Below, piece after piece: positions 55,113 through 64,000 of a DNA stretch of 64,000 nt. Position numbers and translations under genes: made by a program. Position 1 is the first letter of the stretch. Every line of letters begins with the position of its first letter. Source of the stretch: Hamadaea flava (GTDB taxonomy: Bacteria; Actinomycetota; Actinomycetes; Mycobacteriales; Micromonosporaceae); NCBI RefSeq assembly GCF_024172085.1, contig NZ_JAMZDZ010000001.1:7254001-7318000 (forward strand). The letters run 5' to 3'. The notes under the pieces are model-generated. The model saw only the letters and a list, made by a program, of their open reading frames with translations. It was not told the origin of the DNA and did no database searches.

Positions 55113-58100
55113 TCAGGCGTGGCGGATGAAGGAATTGGCCAAGGTCAGGTCCTCCATGATCGAGACCACGTCGGGCAGGCCCTCGATGTACGTACCGTCG
55201 GCCAGTTCCCGTGAGTGCGCCTCGTAGCGGGTGGCCAGCACGTTGGTGCGGTGCTGGCCGATGCCCAGCAGGCAGTCGCCGACCGGGTCGCCGCTGGCGC
55301 CGGGAGCGCCGTTTGCGGTGCAGCCGTTCCAGACCGTCGTCTGGTTCGCCATCGGGTCGACGGGCTGCGCGCCCTCGGCGCACGCCCCGCCCGGCCCGGT
55401 CAGCGAGCAGCCGGCGTAGTTGGTCTGCGCCCGGAGGAACGCCTGGCTCATCGTGTTGATGCCGTCCAGGTCGGACGGCAGCCGCTCGCCGCCGACGGTG
55501 AGCAGGCTGAGTAGTTCGTCCTGGCTCATCGCCTTGGCGAAGCCCACCTGCGTGTACGCCCGGAGCATCGCCACCGCCCGGGTGAGGCGGGTGTTGGCGG
55601 CGAACAGGGGGACGTTGGGCGACCCGAGCGCGGTGACGACCGCGTTGTAGTACGACTTCTGCCGCCCGGTCAGGTACTCGTTCATCCGGTTCCGGGCGTA
55701 GGTCGCGGGGGTCTCGTCGGTCTGGGTCGTCGCCCCAGCGGTGAACCCGGCGAGGTACGACGCGTCCCACTTGTTCAGGTAGTAGGTGAGGTTGTTGCAG
55801 AAGCCGCCGGGCGCGCCGGTGACGTAGCTGCGGCAGATCTCACCGAGGTACCACGACGAGTGCCAGGTGCGGTAGTCCCACTCCTGGCCGCCCCAGGTGA
55901 CCTTGATCTTGAAGGTCATGTCCAGGTCGGCGTACGTGTGGTTGAACTTGTAGTCCTCGGCCGTCTCCACGTTGGCGAAGCCGGCCGTGTAGCAGAGCCG
56001 CACCACGGGCTGCTGCGGGTGGGCGTACTTGGCGAACTGCAGCGCGCTGGGCGCCTGAGTGATCGACATCGTGGACGGCCGGGTCAGCGACGGCGTCGCG
56101 CCCGTGCACGGGCCGACCTTCGCCGGATCGGTCAGCTGGGCCGCCGAGTTCAGCGACTGGTCGGCGTTGCGGAACATGTCGTAGATCTTGTTGTCGGGGT
56201 TGGCGCCCCGGATCGCGCCTAGCTCGGCCGAGAACGACTGCAACGCGGTGCGGTACTCGGCCATCGCGTTGGTGAACAGGGCGTTGGTCCGGTTGCCCTG
56301 AGCGTCCGGTGTGGAGCGGGGAGCGCTGAACCGCCGGGCGGCGGCCAGAATGCCCTGACCCTTGGCGAGGATCCCGTTGGTCTGGCTCTCGCTGACCTGG
56401 ACGGCGTAGTTCGGGTTCTCCGCCACCATCCGGGCGTACGCCCGAGCCGACATCGTCCACGGCGCGATCGCGGCCGGCTTCTGGTCCAATGACCGGGTTC
56501 CGCCGTAGTACCTGGCCGCGTACCAGTCGAGGTAGTCGATGGCGGTGGCCGGGCCGGTGTCGCCGTCGTCGAACGCCCGCGTGGTCGTCACCGGGTCCAG
56601 ACCCTCGTACTGGGACTCGACGAACGGGAAGAACGGCGTGCCGTAGGCCTTGTACGTGGTGGCCATGACGTCCAGCTCGTTCACCGTGTCCTGGTATTCG
56701 CCATAGGTCTGGATCGGCTCGTTGTAGGTGTACTTGTGGCCCACATACTGGTTGATCGCCACGATGGCGTCGTGCATCTCGGCCTTCGCCAGCGCCCGGA
56801 CGATGGCCGAGCCCCAGTTGTCGACCTTGACGTTGAGCGCGTAGAGCTCCTGCTCCAGGTAGGTCAGCTCGGCGAGCGTCGCGTGCTGAAGACCGATGAC
56901 CTGGTCGAACCGGTCCAGCATCGACCCGTACATGACGGTCAGCGCGTGGTCGACGCGGTCGAACCGGGAGGTCATCGTGGTGGCCAGCTGGCCGACCTGG
57001 TCGCGCAGCTTGTGGATCTCGTCCATGAGCAACTGGTCGGGGGTCGGCCCGGTGGCGAAGACCGGCAGCAGCGCACCGATCGCGCCGAGGATGTTGCCGG
57101 TCAGCGCGACCGTGCTCATCGAGGTCAGCGCCTGGGCCAGGCTCAGACCGGCGATCGACGGGATGTACTTGTTGATCGCGGTCGCCACCTGCATCAGCGA
57201 CTTGCCGACCCCACCGACGATCCGCCCGGCGGTCGGGTCGGCGAAGCCGAGTGCCGTGGCGAGCGCCTGGATCGCCATGCCGGCGGCGTCGATGTCCTTC
57301 TGCCGATTGACCGCCGCCTCCCGCTGTGTGTTGAAGGTGGCCGGACTCGGGGGCGCAGTCGTGGAGGTCACCGGGAACTGCTGCCCGAGCTGGCCCACCT
57401 GGCCGATGAGCTGGGCGTTCTGGGACTCCAGCCGGGTGATCGCGGAGACGATCTGCGCCCGCGCCTCGGTGATGTAGTTCTCGGTGTTGTTGGCGTGCTC
57501 CAGCAAGGCGTTGACGTTCATCCAGGTGGCGATCGCGGGATCGGCGGCGAGCTGCTCCTCCGACGCGGTCGACAGCACGCCGAGGCGCGCGCCGAAGTTG
57601 CTGTCCCAGGCGGTGGCGAAGGTCGGATCACCCTGTGCCTGCGTCGTGATCCGGCGCCAGATCATGTCCTGCACCGGGTAGAACCGCTCGAACTGGTCGT
57701 AGGAGAACTGCGCCGTCGCGACCTGGTTGATCCGTTCGCCGTAGTCCTTACTCACCGGCCCGACCGTCATCTCGAGCAGTTCCTTCATGATCGGCGCTGC
57801 GACCGCCGCCTGCGGCCAGGCCGACATCATGGTCAGCACGTGCGGCAACGCCTCATAGGTCTGCAAGGCGAAGTCGGTGCCGTCCAGATGGCTGTCGTAC
57901 CACTGGCTCATCAGCGCCGCGTGCGCCAGGATCTCGTCCTTGGTCTTGGCCGGGAACCGCTGGTGGTAGCCGAGCATCTCGGCGCTCAGCACCAGATCCT
58001 TCAGCCCTTGCGCGCCTTGGGTGCGGGAGTGCACCGACGCGACGAACAAGTCGTCGCGCAACTGCTGTCCCTCGATCTCCACCGGGTCGGCGTACGCGGC

Positions 58101-58178
58101 TGTGCTGACCGCGAACACCGCGGCGACCGCGACAGTGGTCGCGATGGCGACCCTCCGCAGGTTGGCCGTGAGTCTCAC
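55113..58178 (-). CDS. Large secreted protein of unknown family, toxin-like architecture
   Basis: A 1021-residue exported protein. The signal peptide spans about residues 1-31 (ending STAAYADP). The N-terminal third is helical. A long hydrophobic region (about residues 290-376, for example LATALGF...GLSLAQALTSMSTV and ILGAIGALLPVF) is followed by a heptad-like coiled region (about 378-466, LRDQVGQLATTMTSRFDRVD). The last third has at least eight Cys, an all-helical/beta mix with WYLGEICRSYV and GICNN-type elements. This order, helical bundle with a central hydrophobic hairpin then coiled coil, is seen in alpha-pore-forming toxins, but I recognise no family. It is divergent from the SARP regulator. 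Confidence 0.7.
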   Translation of the reverse strand: MRLTANLRRVAIATTVAVAAVFAVSTAAYADPVEIEGQQLRDDLFVASVHSRTQGAQGLKDLVLSAEMLGYHQRFPAKTKDEILAHAALMSQWYDSHLDGTDFALQTYEALPHVLTMMSAWPQAAVAAPIMKELLEMTVGPVSKDYGERINQVATAQFSYDQFERFYPVQDMIWRRITTQAQGDPTFATAWDSNFGARLGVLSTASEEQLAADPAIATWMNVNALLEHANNTENYITEARAQIVSAITRLESQNAQLIGQVGQLGQQFPVTSTTAPPSPATFNTQREAAVNRQKDIDAAGMAIQALATALGFADPTAGRIVGGVGKSLMQVATAINKYIPSIAGLSLAQALTSMSTVALTGNILGAIGALLPVFATGPTPDQLLMDEIHKLRDQVGQLATTMTSRFDRVDHALTVMYGSMLDRFDQVIGLQHATLAELTYLEQELYALNVKVDNWGSAIVRALAKAEMHDAIVAINQYVGHKYTYNEPIQTYGEYQDTVNELDVMATTYKAYGTPFFPFVESQYEGLDPVTTTRAFDDGDTGPATAIDYLDWYAARYYGGTRSLDQKPAAIAPWTMSARAYARMVAENPNYAVQVSESQTNGILAKGQGILAAARRFSAPRSTPDAQGNRTNALFTNAMAEYRTALQSFSAELGAIRGANPDNKIYDMFRNADQSLNSAAQLTDPAKVGPCTGATPSLTRPSTMSITQAPSALQFAKYAHPQQPVVRLCYTAGFANVETAEDYKFNHTYADLDMTFKIKVTWGGQEWDYRTWHSSWYLGEICRSYVTGAPGGFCNNLTYYLNKWDASYLAGFTAGATTQTDETPATYARNRMNEYLTGRQKSYYNAVVTALGSPNVPLFAANTRLTRAVAMLRAYTQVGFAKAMSQDELLSLLTVGGERLPSDLDGINTMSQAFLRAQTNYAGCSLTGPGGACAEGAQPVDPMANQTTVWNGCTANGAPGASGDPVGDCLLGIGQHRTNVLATRYEAHSRELADGTYIEGLPDVVSIMEDLTLANSFIRHA

Positions 58179-58237
58179 GTTACGTCCCTTCTAGATGGCG
58201 AGGCACGGTCGTGCTCGCTTCGCCAGGACAGCGGACG

Positions 58238-58258
58238 CGACTTGGGAACGACTTGGGC
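58238..58258. promoter_or_regulatory. 11-bp-period direct repeat before the SARP gene and secreted protein gene
   Basis: CGACTTGGG occurs at 58238 and again at 58249, 11 bases on, in the 205-base gap between the divergent genes. Tandem heptamer-type repeats with an 11-base period are the known binding layout of SARPs. The regulator that starts at 58384 is the obvious binder. Confidence 0.65.
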
Positions 58259-58383
58259 CAGACATCGACGACTGTGCGCTCAGCTGGGGGCCGTGACGTA
58301 GGCCACGCTCGGGTTGTCGATTTCTCGACGAAGCAACGAAAGCGATGGAACCAACCGGGGGAGAGGCCGTACTTTGCGTTCCC

Positions 58384-61152
58384 ATGTCCACAGTTGAGAT
58401 TCGAATCCTCGGCAGTCTCAGCGTCCTCGTCGACGGCGCCGAGGCGTCGCTGGGCGGCCCCAAACAGCGGGCGGTCCTCGCCAGCCTGCTGCTGGCCCGG
58501 CCGCGCTCGGTCTCGACCGCCCGGGTCGTCGACGACGTGTGGGACGGCGAGGCCGCGCCGTCGCCGACCACCCTGCACGCGTACATCGCCGAGTTGCGGC
58601 GTGTGCTGGAACCCGGCCGGCGCGTACGCACCGCGGCCCGGGTGCTGACCACCGAAGGCAACGGGTACGCCTTGCGCGTGGACGCCGCCCAGGTCGACAG
58701 CGCCGAGTTCGCCCGGCTGGCCGCCGACGGAGCGCGGCTGTTGCGCGACGGCGACTGCGCGGCCGCCCTCGCCGCGCTCGACGCCGCGATCGCGTTGTGG
58801 CGCGGGCCGGCGTACGGGGATCTGGCGGGCTTCGCCTTCCTGGCCGCCGAGATCCGCCGCCTCGAGCAGTTGCACGACACCGTCACACTCGACCGCTTCG
58901 AGGCGATGACCGGCCTGGGCCGGCACGGCGAACTGCTCGGCGACCTGGATGCGTACACGGCCGAGCATCCGCTGGCCGAGCGCGGCTGGCGGCTGTACGC
59001 CTTGGCGCTCTACCGGGCCGGCCGGCAGACCGACGCGCTCGACGTGCTACGTACCGCCGAGGACCAGTTGGCCGACAGCTTCGGGCTGGACGCCAGTCCG
59101 GTGCTGCGGGATCTGCGTACGGCGATCCTGCGGCACGAGCCGCAGCTGACGCTCGCTTCCGTCGCGCAGCCGGAAACGATTCCGAACCTGCCGCATCCGG
59201 TGTCGTCGTTCATCGGCCGCGACAGCGAACTGACCCTGGTGGCCCGCGCGCTTTCCGGGTCCCGGCTCGTCACCGTCACCGGCCCGGCCGGCATCGGCAA
59301 GACCCGGCTGGCGATCGAAGCCGCCCATCGCCTGCCCGGCCCGGACGGCCCCTGGTTCGTCGACCTCGCCGACCTGCGCCAGCCCGAACTGGTCCCCACC
59401 CAGATCGGTCAGGCGCTGGGCGTACCGGCCGAAGCGCTGACCCACGTGCTCGCCGCCCGGCAGACCGTCATCGTCGTCGACAACTGCGAGCACCTCGTCG
59501 ACGCCGTCCGGGACTGGTGCGAGCAGATCCTCAGCCGCTGTCCCGGCGTGCGCGTCCTGGCCACCAGCCGCGAAGCGCTCGGCATCACCGGCGAGGTCAT
59601 CGCCGACCTGCCGCCGATGACCACCGACGCCGCGCGGCTGTTCACCGACCGGGCCGCCAACGCCCTGCCGGGCTGGACGCCGGACGCCGACGAGTCACGG
59701 CTCATCGACCAGATCTGCGTCCAGCTCGACGGGCTCCCGCTCGCGATCGAACTGACCGCCGCCCAGTGCCGCGTGCTGTCGCTGAGCCAGCTCGCCGCCG
59801 GGCTGCCAGGCCCCATGGCGCCGGCCGAACCCGACCGCGCCGCCCGCCACCGCGACCTCAACCTCGCCATCGCCGTGAGCTACGACCTGCTGCGACCCGC
59901 CGAACGCGCTCTGTTCGAGCGGCTCAGCACGTTCGCGGGCCGCTTCGACCTCGACGCCGCCGCACACGTCACGGGCACTTCCAACGCTCTGCCCTCGGTG
60001 GCCGAGCTGGTGCGCAAGTCACTGCTGCGCGTCGAATACGGCCCCGGACCACGCCGCTACCGCATGCTCACCGCGCTGCGCGCGTTCGCCGCCGCCAAAC
60101 TGTCCACTGGCGACACCGCCGAACTCGCGGCCCGGCATCGGGTCTGGGTCACCGGCTGGGTCGAGGCCGCGGAATCCGGCCTGCGGGGATTTGAAGCGTA
60201 CGCGGAGATCCGCCGGCTGGAAGCCGATCAAGCCGAAGCCCGAGCGGCGCTCACCTCGGCCCTGCTCGACGGCGACGGACACACCGCACTGCGCATCGCG
60301 GCCGCCCTGCACTGGTTCTGGTATCGGCGCGGCCAGATCACCGAGGGCCTCACCTGGTTGCAGTCGGCGCTGGACCTGGCCCGCGACGCGCCCGACTCGC
60401 TGCGCGCGCGGGCGCTGCTCGCGGTCGCCGGACTGAGCTACCTGCGCGGCGACGCGGCCACCGCGATCGCAGCCGCCGAACAGGCGCACGAGGCCGCCCA
60501 GCGCGCCCACGACCGGCTCACCACCACGTACGCGGTGATGCACCTGGGCCACTTCCGTTCCCTGCTCGGCGACCTCGACACCGCGTACGCCCACGCCGTC
60601 GTGGCCGAACGACGCGCTCGGGCGCTGCGCGTACCGTGGCTGCACACCGAGAGCCTGATGGTCCTCGGCATGGTCCACCGGCTGCGCGGCGACACCGCCC
60701 GAGCCCGCGCCGACCTCGCGGCCGCGATCAGGACTGGGCGACGCTGCGGCCATCAGTGGGCGACCGGTTCCGCGGCGTGGACCGCGATGAAGTCGGCAAT
60801 CGACGCGGGCGAGCCGGAAACGGCGCTGGCGATGGCCGCGGACATCGTCGGCCCGTTGGAGGCGGACCTGGATCTCACCGCGTGGCTGGTCCTGGCGCAC
60901 ACGACGGCCGCGGCCTTCGCCCACAGCGGCCGGCCCGAATCGGGCGCGCTGCTGCTGGGCGCGATCCAGACGCTCGGCGGCCACGTCGGGTTCTCGCCGG
61001 AGCTGATGGACCCGATCGACGGCCCACGTGAAGCCGCCGCCATACGCAGCTCGCTGTCGCCCGATATGCTCGCCGACCTCCTGGCGCAGGGCTCGCAGCT
61101 GAGCCGGGCGCAGGCCAGTGAGATCATCGCGGGCGTCGGCGTAGCGGTGTGA
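58384..61152 (+). CDS. AfsR-like BTAD/NB-ARC/TPR transcriptional regulator
   Basis: A 922-residue regulator. It opens MSTVEIRILGSLSVLVDGAE, with winged helix and BTAD regions (about 1-240), an ATPase with Walker A GPAGIGKTRLA (near 299) and Walker B VIVVDNCEHL (near 362), then TPR-like repeats to the end. The ATG at 58384 gives the family start; an ATG at 58345 would add 13 unrelated residues. Direct repeats of SARP type lie in the divergent gap, so the 1021-residue secreted protein is the likely target, together with its own gene. Confidence 0.9.
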   Translation: MSTVEIRILGSLSVLVDGAEASLGGPKQRAVLASLLLARPRSVSTARVVDDVWDGEAAPSPTTLHAYIAELRRVLEPGRRVRTAARVLTTEGNGYALRVDAAQVDSAEFARLAADGARLLRDGDCAAALAALDAAIALWRGPAYGDLAGFAFLAAEIRRLEQLHDTVTLDRFEAMTGLGRHGELLGDLDAYTAEHPLAERGWRLYALALYRAGRQTDALDVLRTAEDQLADSFGLDASPVLRDLRTAILRHEPQLTLASVAQPETIPNLPHPVSSFIGRDSELTLVARALSGSRLVTVTGPAGIGKTRLAIEAAHRLPGPDGPWFVDLADLRQPELVPTQIGQALGVPAEALTHVLAARQTVIVVDNCEHLVDAVRDWCEQILSRCPGVRVLATSREALGITGEVIADLPPMTTDAARLFTDRAANALPGWTPDADESRLIDQICVQLDGLPLAIELTAAQCRVLSLSQLAAGLPGPMAPAEPDRAARHRDLNLAIAVSYDLLRPAERALFERLSTFAGRFDLDAAAHVTGTSNALPSVAELVRKSLLRVEYGPGPRRYRMLTALRAFAAAKLSTGDTAELAARHRVWVTGWVEAAESGLRGFEAYAEIRRLEADQAEARAALTSALLDGDGHTALRIAAALHWFWYRRGQITEGLTWLQSALDLARDAPDSLRARALLAVAGLSYLRGDAATAIAAAEQAHEAAQRAHDRLTTTYAVMHLGHFRSLLGDLDTAYAHAVVAERRARALRVPWLHTESLMVLGMVHRLRGDTARARADLAAAIRTGRRCGHQWATGSAAWTAMKSAIDAGEPETALAMAADIVGPLEADLDLTAWLVLAHTTAAAFAHSGRPESGALLLGAIQTLGGHVGFSPELMDPIDGPREAAAIRSSLSPDMLADLLAQGSQLSRAQASEIIAGVGVAV

Positions 61153-61168
61153 CGGAAGCGGAACGTGT

Positions 61169-61567
61169 CTACACGGTCATCGTCACGCCGCCCCACGTGT
61201 TCGTCACGCTGTCATAGCCGGACAACGAGCACCCGTAGCCGACGCGGGCCTGCCCGTCCGGGGTCGCGTCGCCGCGTACCCACGCCGCGTATCGGCCGGA
61301 TTCGTCCGTGCCCACGAGGTAGCTGTCCGCGAAGCCGATCTGAACGGCATGCCCGGCGCGGCGGATCAACTCTCGCTCCACCACGGTGCGGCACTTGGCC
61401 TGCGCCGCTGGGCCGGCACCGTCCGGTGGCGCGGGTTCGCCATATCGCCGTGCCGCGTACCAGCCGAGCGAACCGGCCGACGCCGCCGTCACGACGATGG
61501 CGAGCGTCATGCCGAACCACCGGCGGCGCGGTCGCTTCGGCTCGCCCTTCGCCGTCTGTGCGCCCAC
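61169..61567 (-). CDS. Small membrane-anchored protein of unknown function
   Basis: A 132-residue protein with one N-terminal membrane helix (about residues 18-38, FGMTLAIVVTAASAGSLGWY) after a Lys/Arg-rich cytosolic start. The external part has one conserved-looking Cys pair (KCRTVVE, YGCSLSG) and WVRGDATPDGQARVGYGC. I recognise no family. The start is a GTG at 61567. It converges on the SARP gene with 16 bases between stops. Confidence 0.65.
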   Translation of the reverse strand: MGAQTAKGEPKRPRRRWFGMTLAIVVTAASAGSLGWYAARRYGEPAPPDGAGPAAQAKCRTVVERELIRRAGHAVQIGFADSYLVGTDESGRYAAWVRGDATPDGQARVGYGCSLSGYDSVTNTWGGVTMTV

Positions 61568-61609
61568 AGTCAGACAGTAGTGAAGACCCGCAAGATCTCT
61601 CGCCGCCCG

Positions 61610-62518
61610 CTACGGGCCGGGCCACTGCCAACTGATGCCGTACGCCCCGGGAGCGGGGTCGAGCGTGACGTACTGGAACGCCTGGATCTGTTCGTGCGGG
61701 CCGGTTTCGGAGGTGGTGAGCAACGGCGCGTCGACCGTCGGCTGGAAGTGGCCGACGCACCGCACCGGTACGCGCCTCGGGTCGAACACGACGCGCAACG
61801 CCACATCTCGGCAGGCCCGGCCGATCTCCACCCGGACGTAGGTGTCGAGCTGCCCGGGCGGGTAGCGCAGGCCGAACTCGACCATCGCCGTCTCGCCCGC
61901 CCGCAACGGCCGATCGAGCAGGAACTCGAAGACGCACGTGGAGGTGGGCACATCGGCGCGGAACCGGCCGGGGTGGCAGCCTTCGGTGAAGGTGACGGCC
62001 GGCGGTTGCGGCAGCGTGACGCACCGGGTGAGGAACAGGAATCGGCGTAAGCCGTCGCGGCGGGCCCGGATCAGGCGATGGACCCGGATCGCGGCCTCGT
62101 GACCGTGCTCGTCGACCCGATATGTGAAACTCTGCGAGAGCTTGACCGGATCGGCCAGGTCGGCCCGCGTCGCATCCAGCTTGGCGAGAGCACGCAGGAC
62201 CGCGTCGGGCTGATGCCAGAACAGGTTCGGCGGCCGGACGTCGGGCGGCAGCGCCACGGCCCGGCGTCCCCGGGGCCGCCGTGGCCCGAGCAGCGCCGCC
62301 AGCGCGCCCGGCGACTCGCCCAGGACTTCCTCCAAAGTGGCCAGCGCGGCCAGGGAAGAGGCCCGTTCCGGCCGGTTGCCGCCGTTCTGCCAGTAACTGA
62401 GCGCGCTGGCGCTGACCGGCGTCCCGCGCTCGCGGAGCACCTCCGCCAACTCGTCGAGGCTACGGCCGCTGCGCTGGACGGCGACCCGCAACGCATCCCC
62501 GAACGCGGTCACCCTCAC
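61610..62518 (-). CDS. XRE-type HTH protein with a large C-terminal domain
   Basis: A 302-residue protein. The N-terminal HTH is clear: FGDALRVAVQRSGRSLDELA then GTPVSASALSYWQNGGNRPE (about residues 5-50). A Pro/Arg linker follows. The C-terminal domain (about 100-302) is beta-rich and carries no known ligand motif; the segment LDTYVRVEIGRACRDVALRV and the end GAYGISWQWPGP look structured. The combination is seen in actinobacterial regulators of unknown ligand. Start is the ATG at 62518. Confidence 0.75.
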   Translation of the reverse strand: MRVTAFGDALRVAVQRSGRSLDELAEVLRERGTPVSASALSYWQNGGNRPERASSLAALATLEEVLGESPGALAALLGPRRPRGRRAVALPPDVRPPNLFWHQPDAVLRALAKLDATRADLADPVKLSQSFTYRVDEHGHEAAIRVHRLIRARRDGLRRFLFLTRCVTLPQPPAVTFTEGCHPGRFRADVPTSTCVFEFLLDRPLRAGETAMVEFGLRYPPGQLDTYVRVEIGRACRDVALRVVFDPRRVPVRCVGHFQPTVDAPLLTTSETGPHEQIQAFQYVTLDPAPGAYGISWQWPGP

Positions 62519-62668
62519 CCGCTCTCCGCCGCCCCTTCCGCGCGATCATGAACTATCGGTCGTGATCGACCGGCGTGTCGTGTCCCGCGCGCCCTGATCG
62601 ACTCCTCAGCGCCCTGATCATCAGGACGGTACATCCAGAGTTATCCAGATGGCTATGGCCTTCACGCG

Positions 62669-62696
62669 TTGACGTACGCCGATGTCTGGCTAGGGT
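62669..62696 (+). promoter_or_regulatory. Candidate promoter of the metallophosphoesterase gene
   Basis: TTGACG (62669-62674) and TAGGGT (62691-62696) are separated by 16 bases, a sigma-70-like pair 117 bases before the ATG. The surrounding 294-base gap also holds CCTGATCATCAGG (62613-62625) and a repeated GCGCCCTGATC. Confidence 0.5.
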
Positions 62697-62812
62697 CGGT
62701 GACACCGATCGCGACACGTGGCGCCACGCCGGGCGCGTCGATCGATGCGCCCGGACCACACTTCGCCGCCGCCCGGCCCACCGGCCGGCGCGGTCCCACC
62801 TTGCGAGGAGCC

Positions 62813-64000
62813 ATGCCTAGTCCTCACCTGCGCCGCCGCCGTGGTGGCGCGGCCGCCCTCGCGGCCCTGCTGACGATCGCCGGACTCGTTCTGGCGGCCG
62901 AACCCACTGCCGCCCGGCGCGCTTCCGGCCCCGACACCGTCGCCGAGATCGCCGAGCCGTCCGACCAGACCCCGCAGATCGCCGAGGCGGGCGCGGTCAC
63001 CCACCGGCTCGCCCTGTCCGGGCGGGCGGGGGCCACAGCGCAACCGGTCTGCCAGGACGGCGCCGCGTGGCTGCGGCTGCGGTTCACCGAGCTGACCCTG
63101 CGGGGCGGCGACACGATAACGCTTACCGGGCAGGACGGCCGGTCGCTCACGCTGAGCGCTCGCTCCTGGCCCGGCCGCGCCTTCCACACCCGGGCCTTCG
63201 CAGGCGGTTGCGTGCGAGTCGCGCCCGCGCTACGCGATCCCACCAGTCGGTACGCCGTCGACGCGGTCCAGTCCGGCAGTCAGTCGCTCGCCGCCGCGAC
63301 CGTGACCGTGGCCGCGGCCGGTGACATCTGCGGCACCGCCTGCAACCAGACCGACGACCTGGTGGCAGCCATGAATCCGACCGCCGTGATCACCATGGGC
63401 GACCAGGCCTACGAGAGCGGCACCCTCACCGAGTACAACACCAACTACAACCCGACATGGGGCCAGTTCAAGGCCATCACCTACCCAGTGCCGGGCAACC
63501 ACGAGTACAACACCTCCGGCGCGGCCGGCTACTTCGACTACTTCAACGGCACCGGCAATCAGACCGGCCGGGCGGGGGATCGCAGCAAGGGTTATTACAG
63601 CTTCGACGTCGGTGACTGGCATTTCGTCGCGCTCAACTCCAACATCTCCACCGCCGCTGGATCGGCGCAGGAACAGTGGCTGCGTACGGATCTGGTGGCC
63701 ACCACGAAGCCGTGCACCGCGGCGTTCTGGCACCATCCCCGCTTCGCCAAGGGAAACTACGGCGACAACACGGCCGTCCGGCCGCTGTTCCAAGCGTTGT
63801 ACGACAATCGCGCCGACCTCGTCCTCAACGGACACGACCACAACTACGTCCGGTACGCGATGTCCCGGCCGGACGGCGTCAAGGACACCGTCAACGGCGT
63901 ACGGGAGTTGCTGATCGGCACCGGCGGCCGAGCGCTCTACACCAGCACGAGCACGACCTCCGCGACCGTGGAGGCGAGCAACAACGCCACCTTCGGCGTC
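62813..64000 (+). CDS. Secreted metallophosphoesterase (3' end outside window)
   Basis: An exported purple-acid-phosphatase-like enzyme, seen for 396 codons. The signal peptide covers about residues 1-34 (RRRRGGAAALAALLTIAGLV). The calcineurin-like metal motifs come in order: AAAGDICG, MGDQAYES, PVPGNHEY, FWHHPRF and LNGHDHNYVR. The domain before the first metal motif (about 35-170) is beta-rich. The ATG at 62813 has GCGAGGAG just upstream. The frame is open at the window edge, so further domains may follow. Confidence 0.9.
   Translation, partial: MPSPHLRRRRGGAAALAALLTIAGLVLAAEPTAARRASGPDTVAEIAEPSDQTPQIAEAGAVTHRLALSGRAGATAQPVCQDGAAWLRLRFTELTLRGGDTITLTGQDGRSLTLSARSWPGRAFHTRAFAGGCVRVAPALRDPTSRYAVDAVQSGSQSLAAATVTVAAAGDICGTACNQTDDLVAAMNPTAVITMGDQAYESGTLTEYNTNYNPTWGQFKAITYPVPGNHEYNTSGAAGYFDYFNGTGNQTGRAGDRSKGYYSFDVGDWHFVALNSNISTAAGSAQEQWLRTDLVATTKPCTAAFWHHPRFAKGNYGDNTAVRPLFQALYDNRADLVLNGHDHNYVRYAMSRPDGVKDTVNGVRELLIGTGGRALYTSTSTTSATVEASNNATFGV

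Overview
The window is high-GC, gene-dense DNA with GTG/TTG starts, many 4-base ATGA/GTGA gene overlaps, AfsR/SARP-type regulators, a DUF222-HNH gene and actinobacterial lipoproteins. This points to an actinobacterium. The strong use of CGTACG and GTACGC and the overall gene style suggest a Micromonosporaceae-like genome, but that placement is inference. I saw no rRNA, tRNA, CRISPR array, insertion sequence or replication origin. No gap between genes exceeds 300 bases. Both ends cut through genes: a SARP-type regulator at the left and a secreted metallophosphoesterase at the right.

Layout. 1-5.2 kb: a minus-strand run of MarR-like regulator, alpha/beta hydrolase, FMN-split-barrel protein and SARP regulator, headed by a 36-bp near-perfect palindrome, plus a phosphatase-like gene. 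5.3-10.1 kb: TetR regulator with an FAD monooxygenase, a GNAT acetyltransferase, a nucleotidyltransferase-fold protein and an AlkD-like repair protein. 10.1-20.5 kb: a large RND exporter, an AfsR-like ATPase regulator, and a DrrAB-type ABC exporter behind a NarL-type two-component system. 20.6-22.1 kb: a Rox-type rifamycin monooxygenase preceded by a 19-residue leader peptide and a hairpin. 22.3-27.3 kb: two secreted proteins, a GH87-type alpha-1,3-glucanase with accessory domains and a lectin-metalloprotease. 27.4-40.4 kb: mostly housekeeping and accessory single genes (F420-reductase-like protein with HxlR, GAPDH with a CGNR regulator, VOC, pentapeptide repeat, DUF222-HNH, WYL regulator with esterase, CBS, DUF6766-like, XRE with methionine aminopeptidase, SDR, amidohydrolase, PAP2).

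40.4-51.3 kb is the most striking block. Two paralogous sets (lipoprotein, peptidoglycan-binding adaptor, MacB-like ATPase, MacB-like permease, OmpR-type response regulator, histidine kinase) are laid out as mirror images around a centre near 45.81 kb. All genes within each set are coupled by 4-base overlaps. One of the two kinases carries a one-base frameshift just after its second membrane segment.

51.4-55.1 kb: a membrane protein of unknown family, two small DNA-binding-type proteins, and a compact PEP-synthase/rifampin-phosphotransferase-like enzyme with a histidine phosphatase, controlled by two tandem AT-rich palindromes. 55.1-61.2 kb: a 1021-residue secreted protein with a toxin-like architecture and no family I recognise, divergent from an AfsR/SARP-type regulator. 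Between them lies an 11-bp-period direct repeat of the kind SARPs bind. 61.2-64 kb: a small membrane protein, an XRE-type protein and the metallophosphoesterase.
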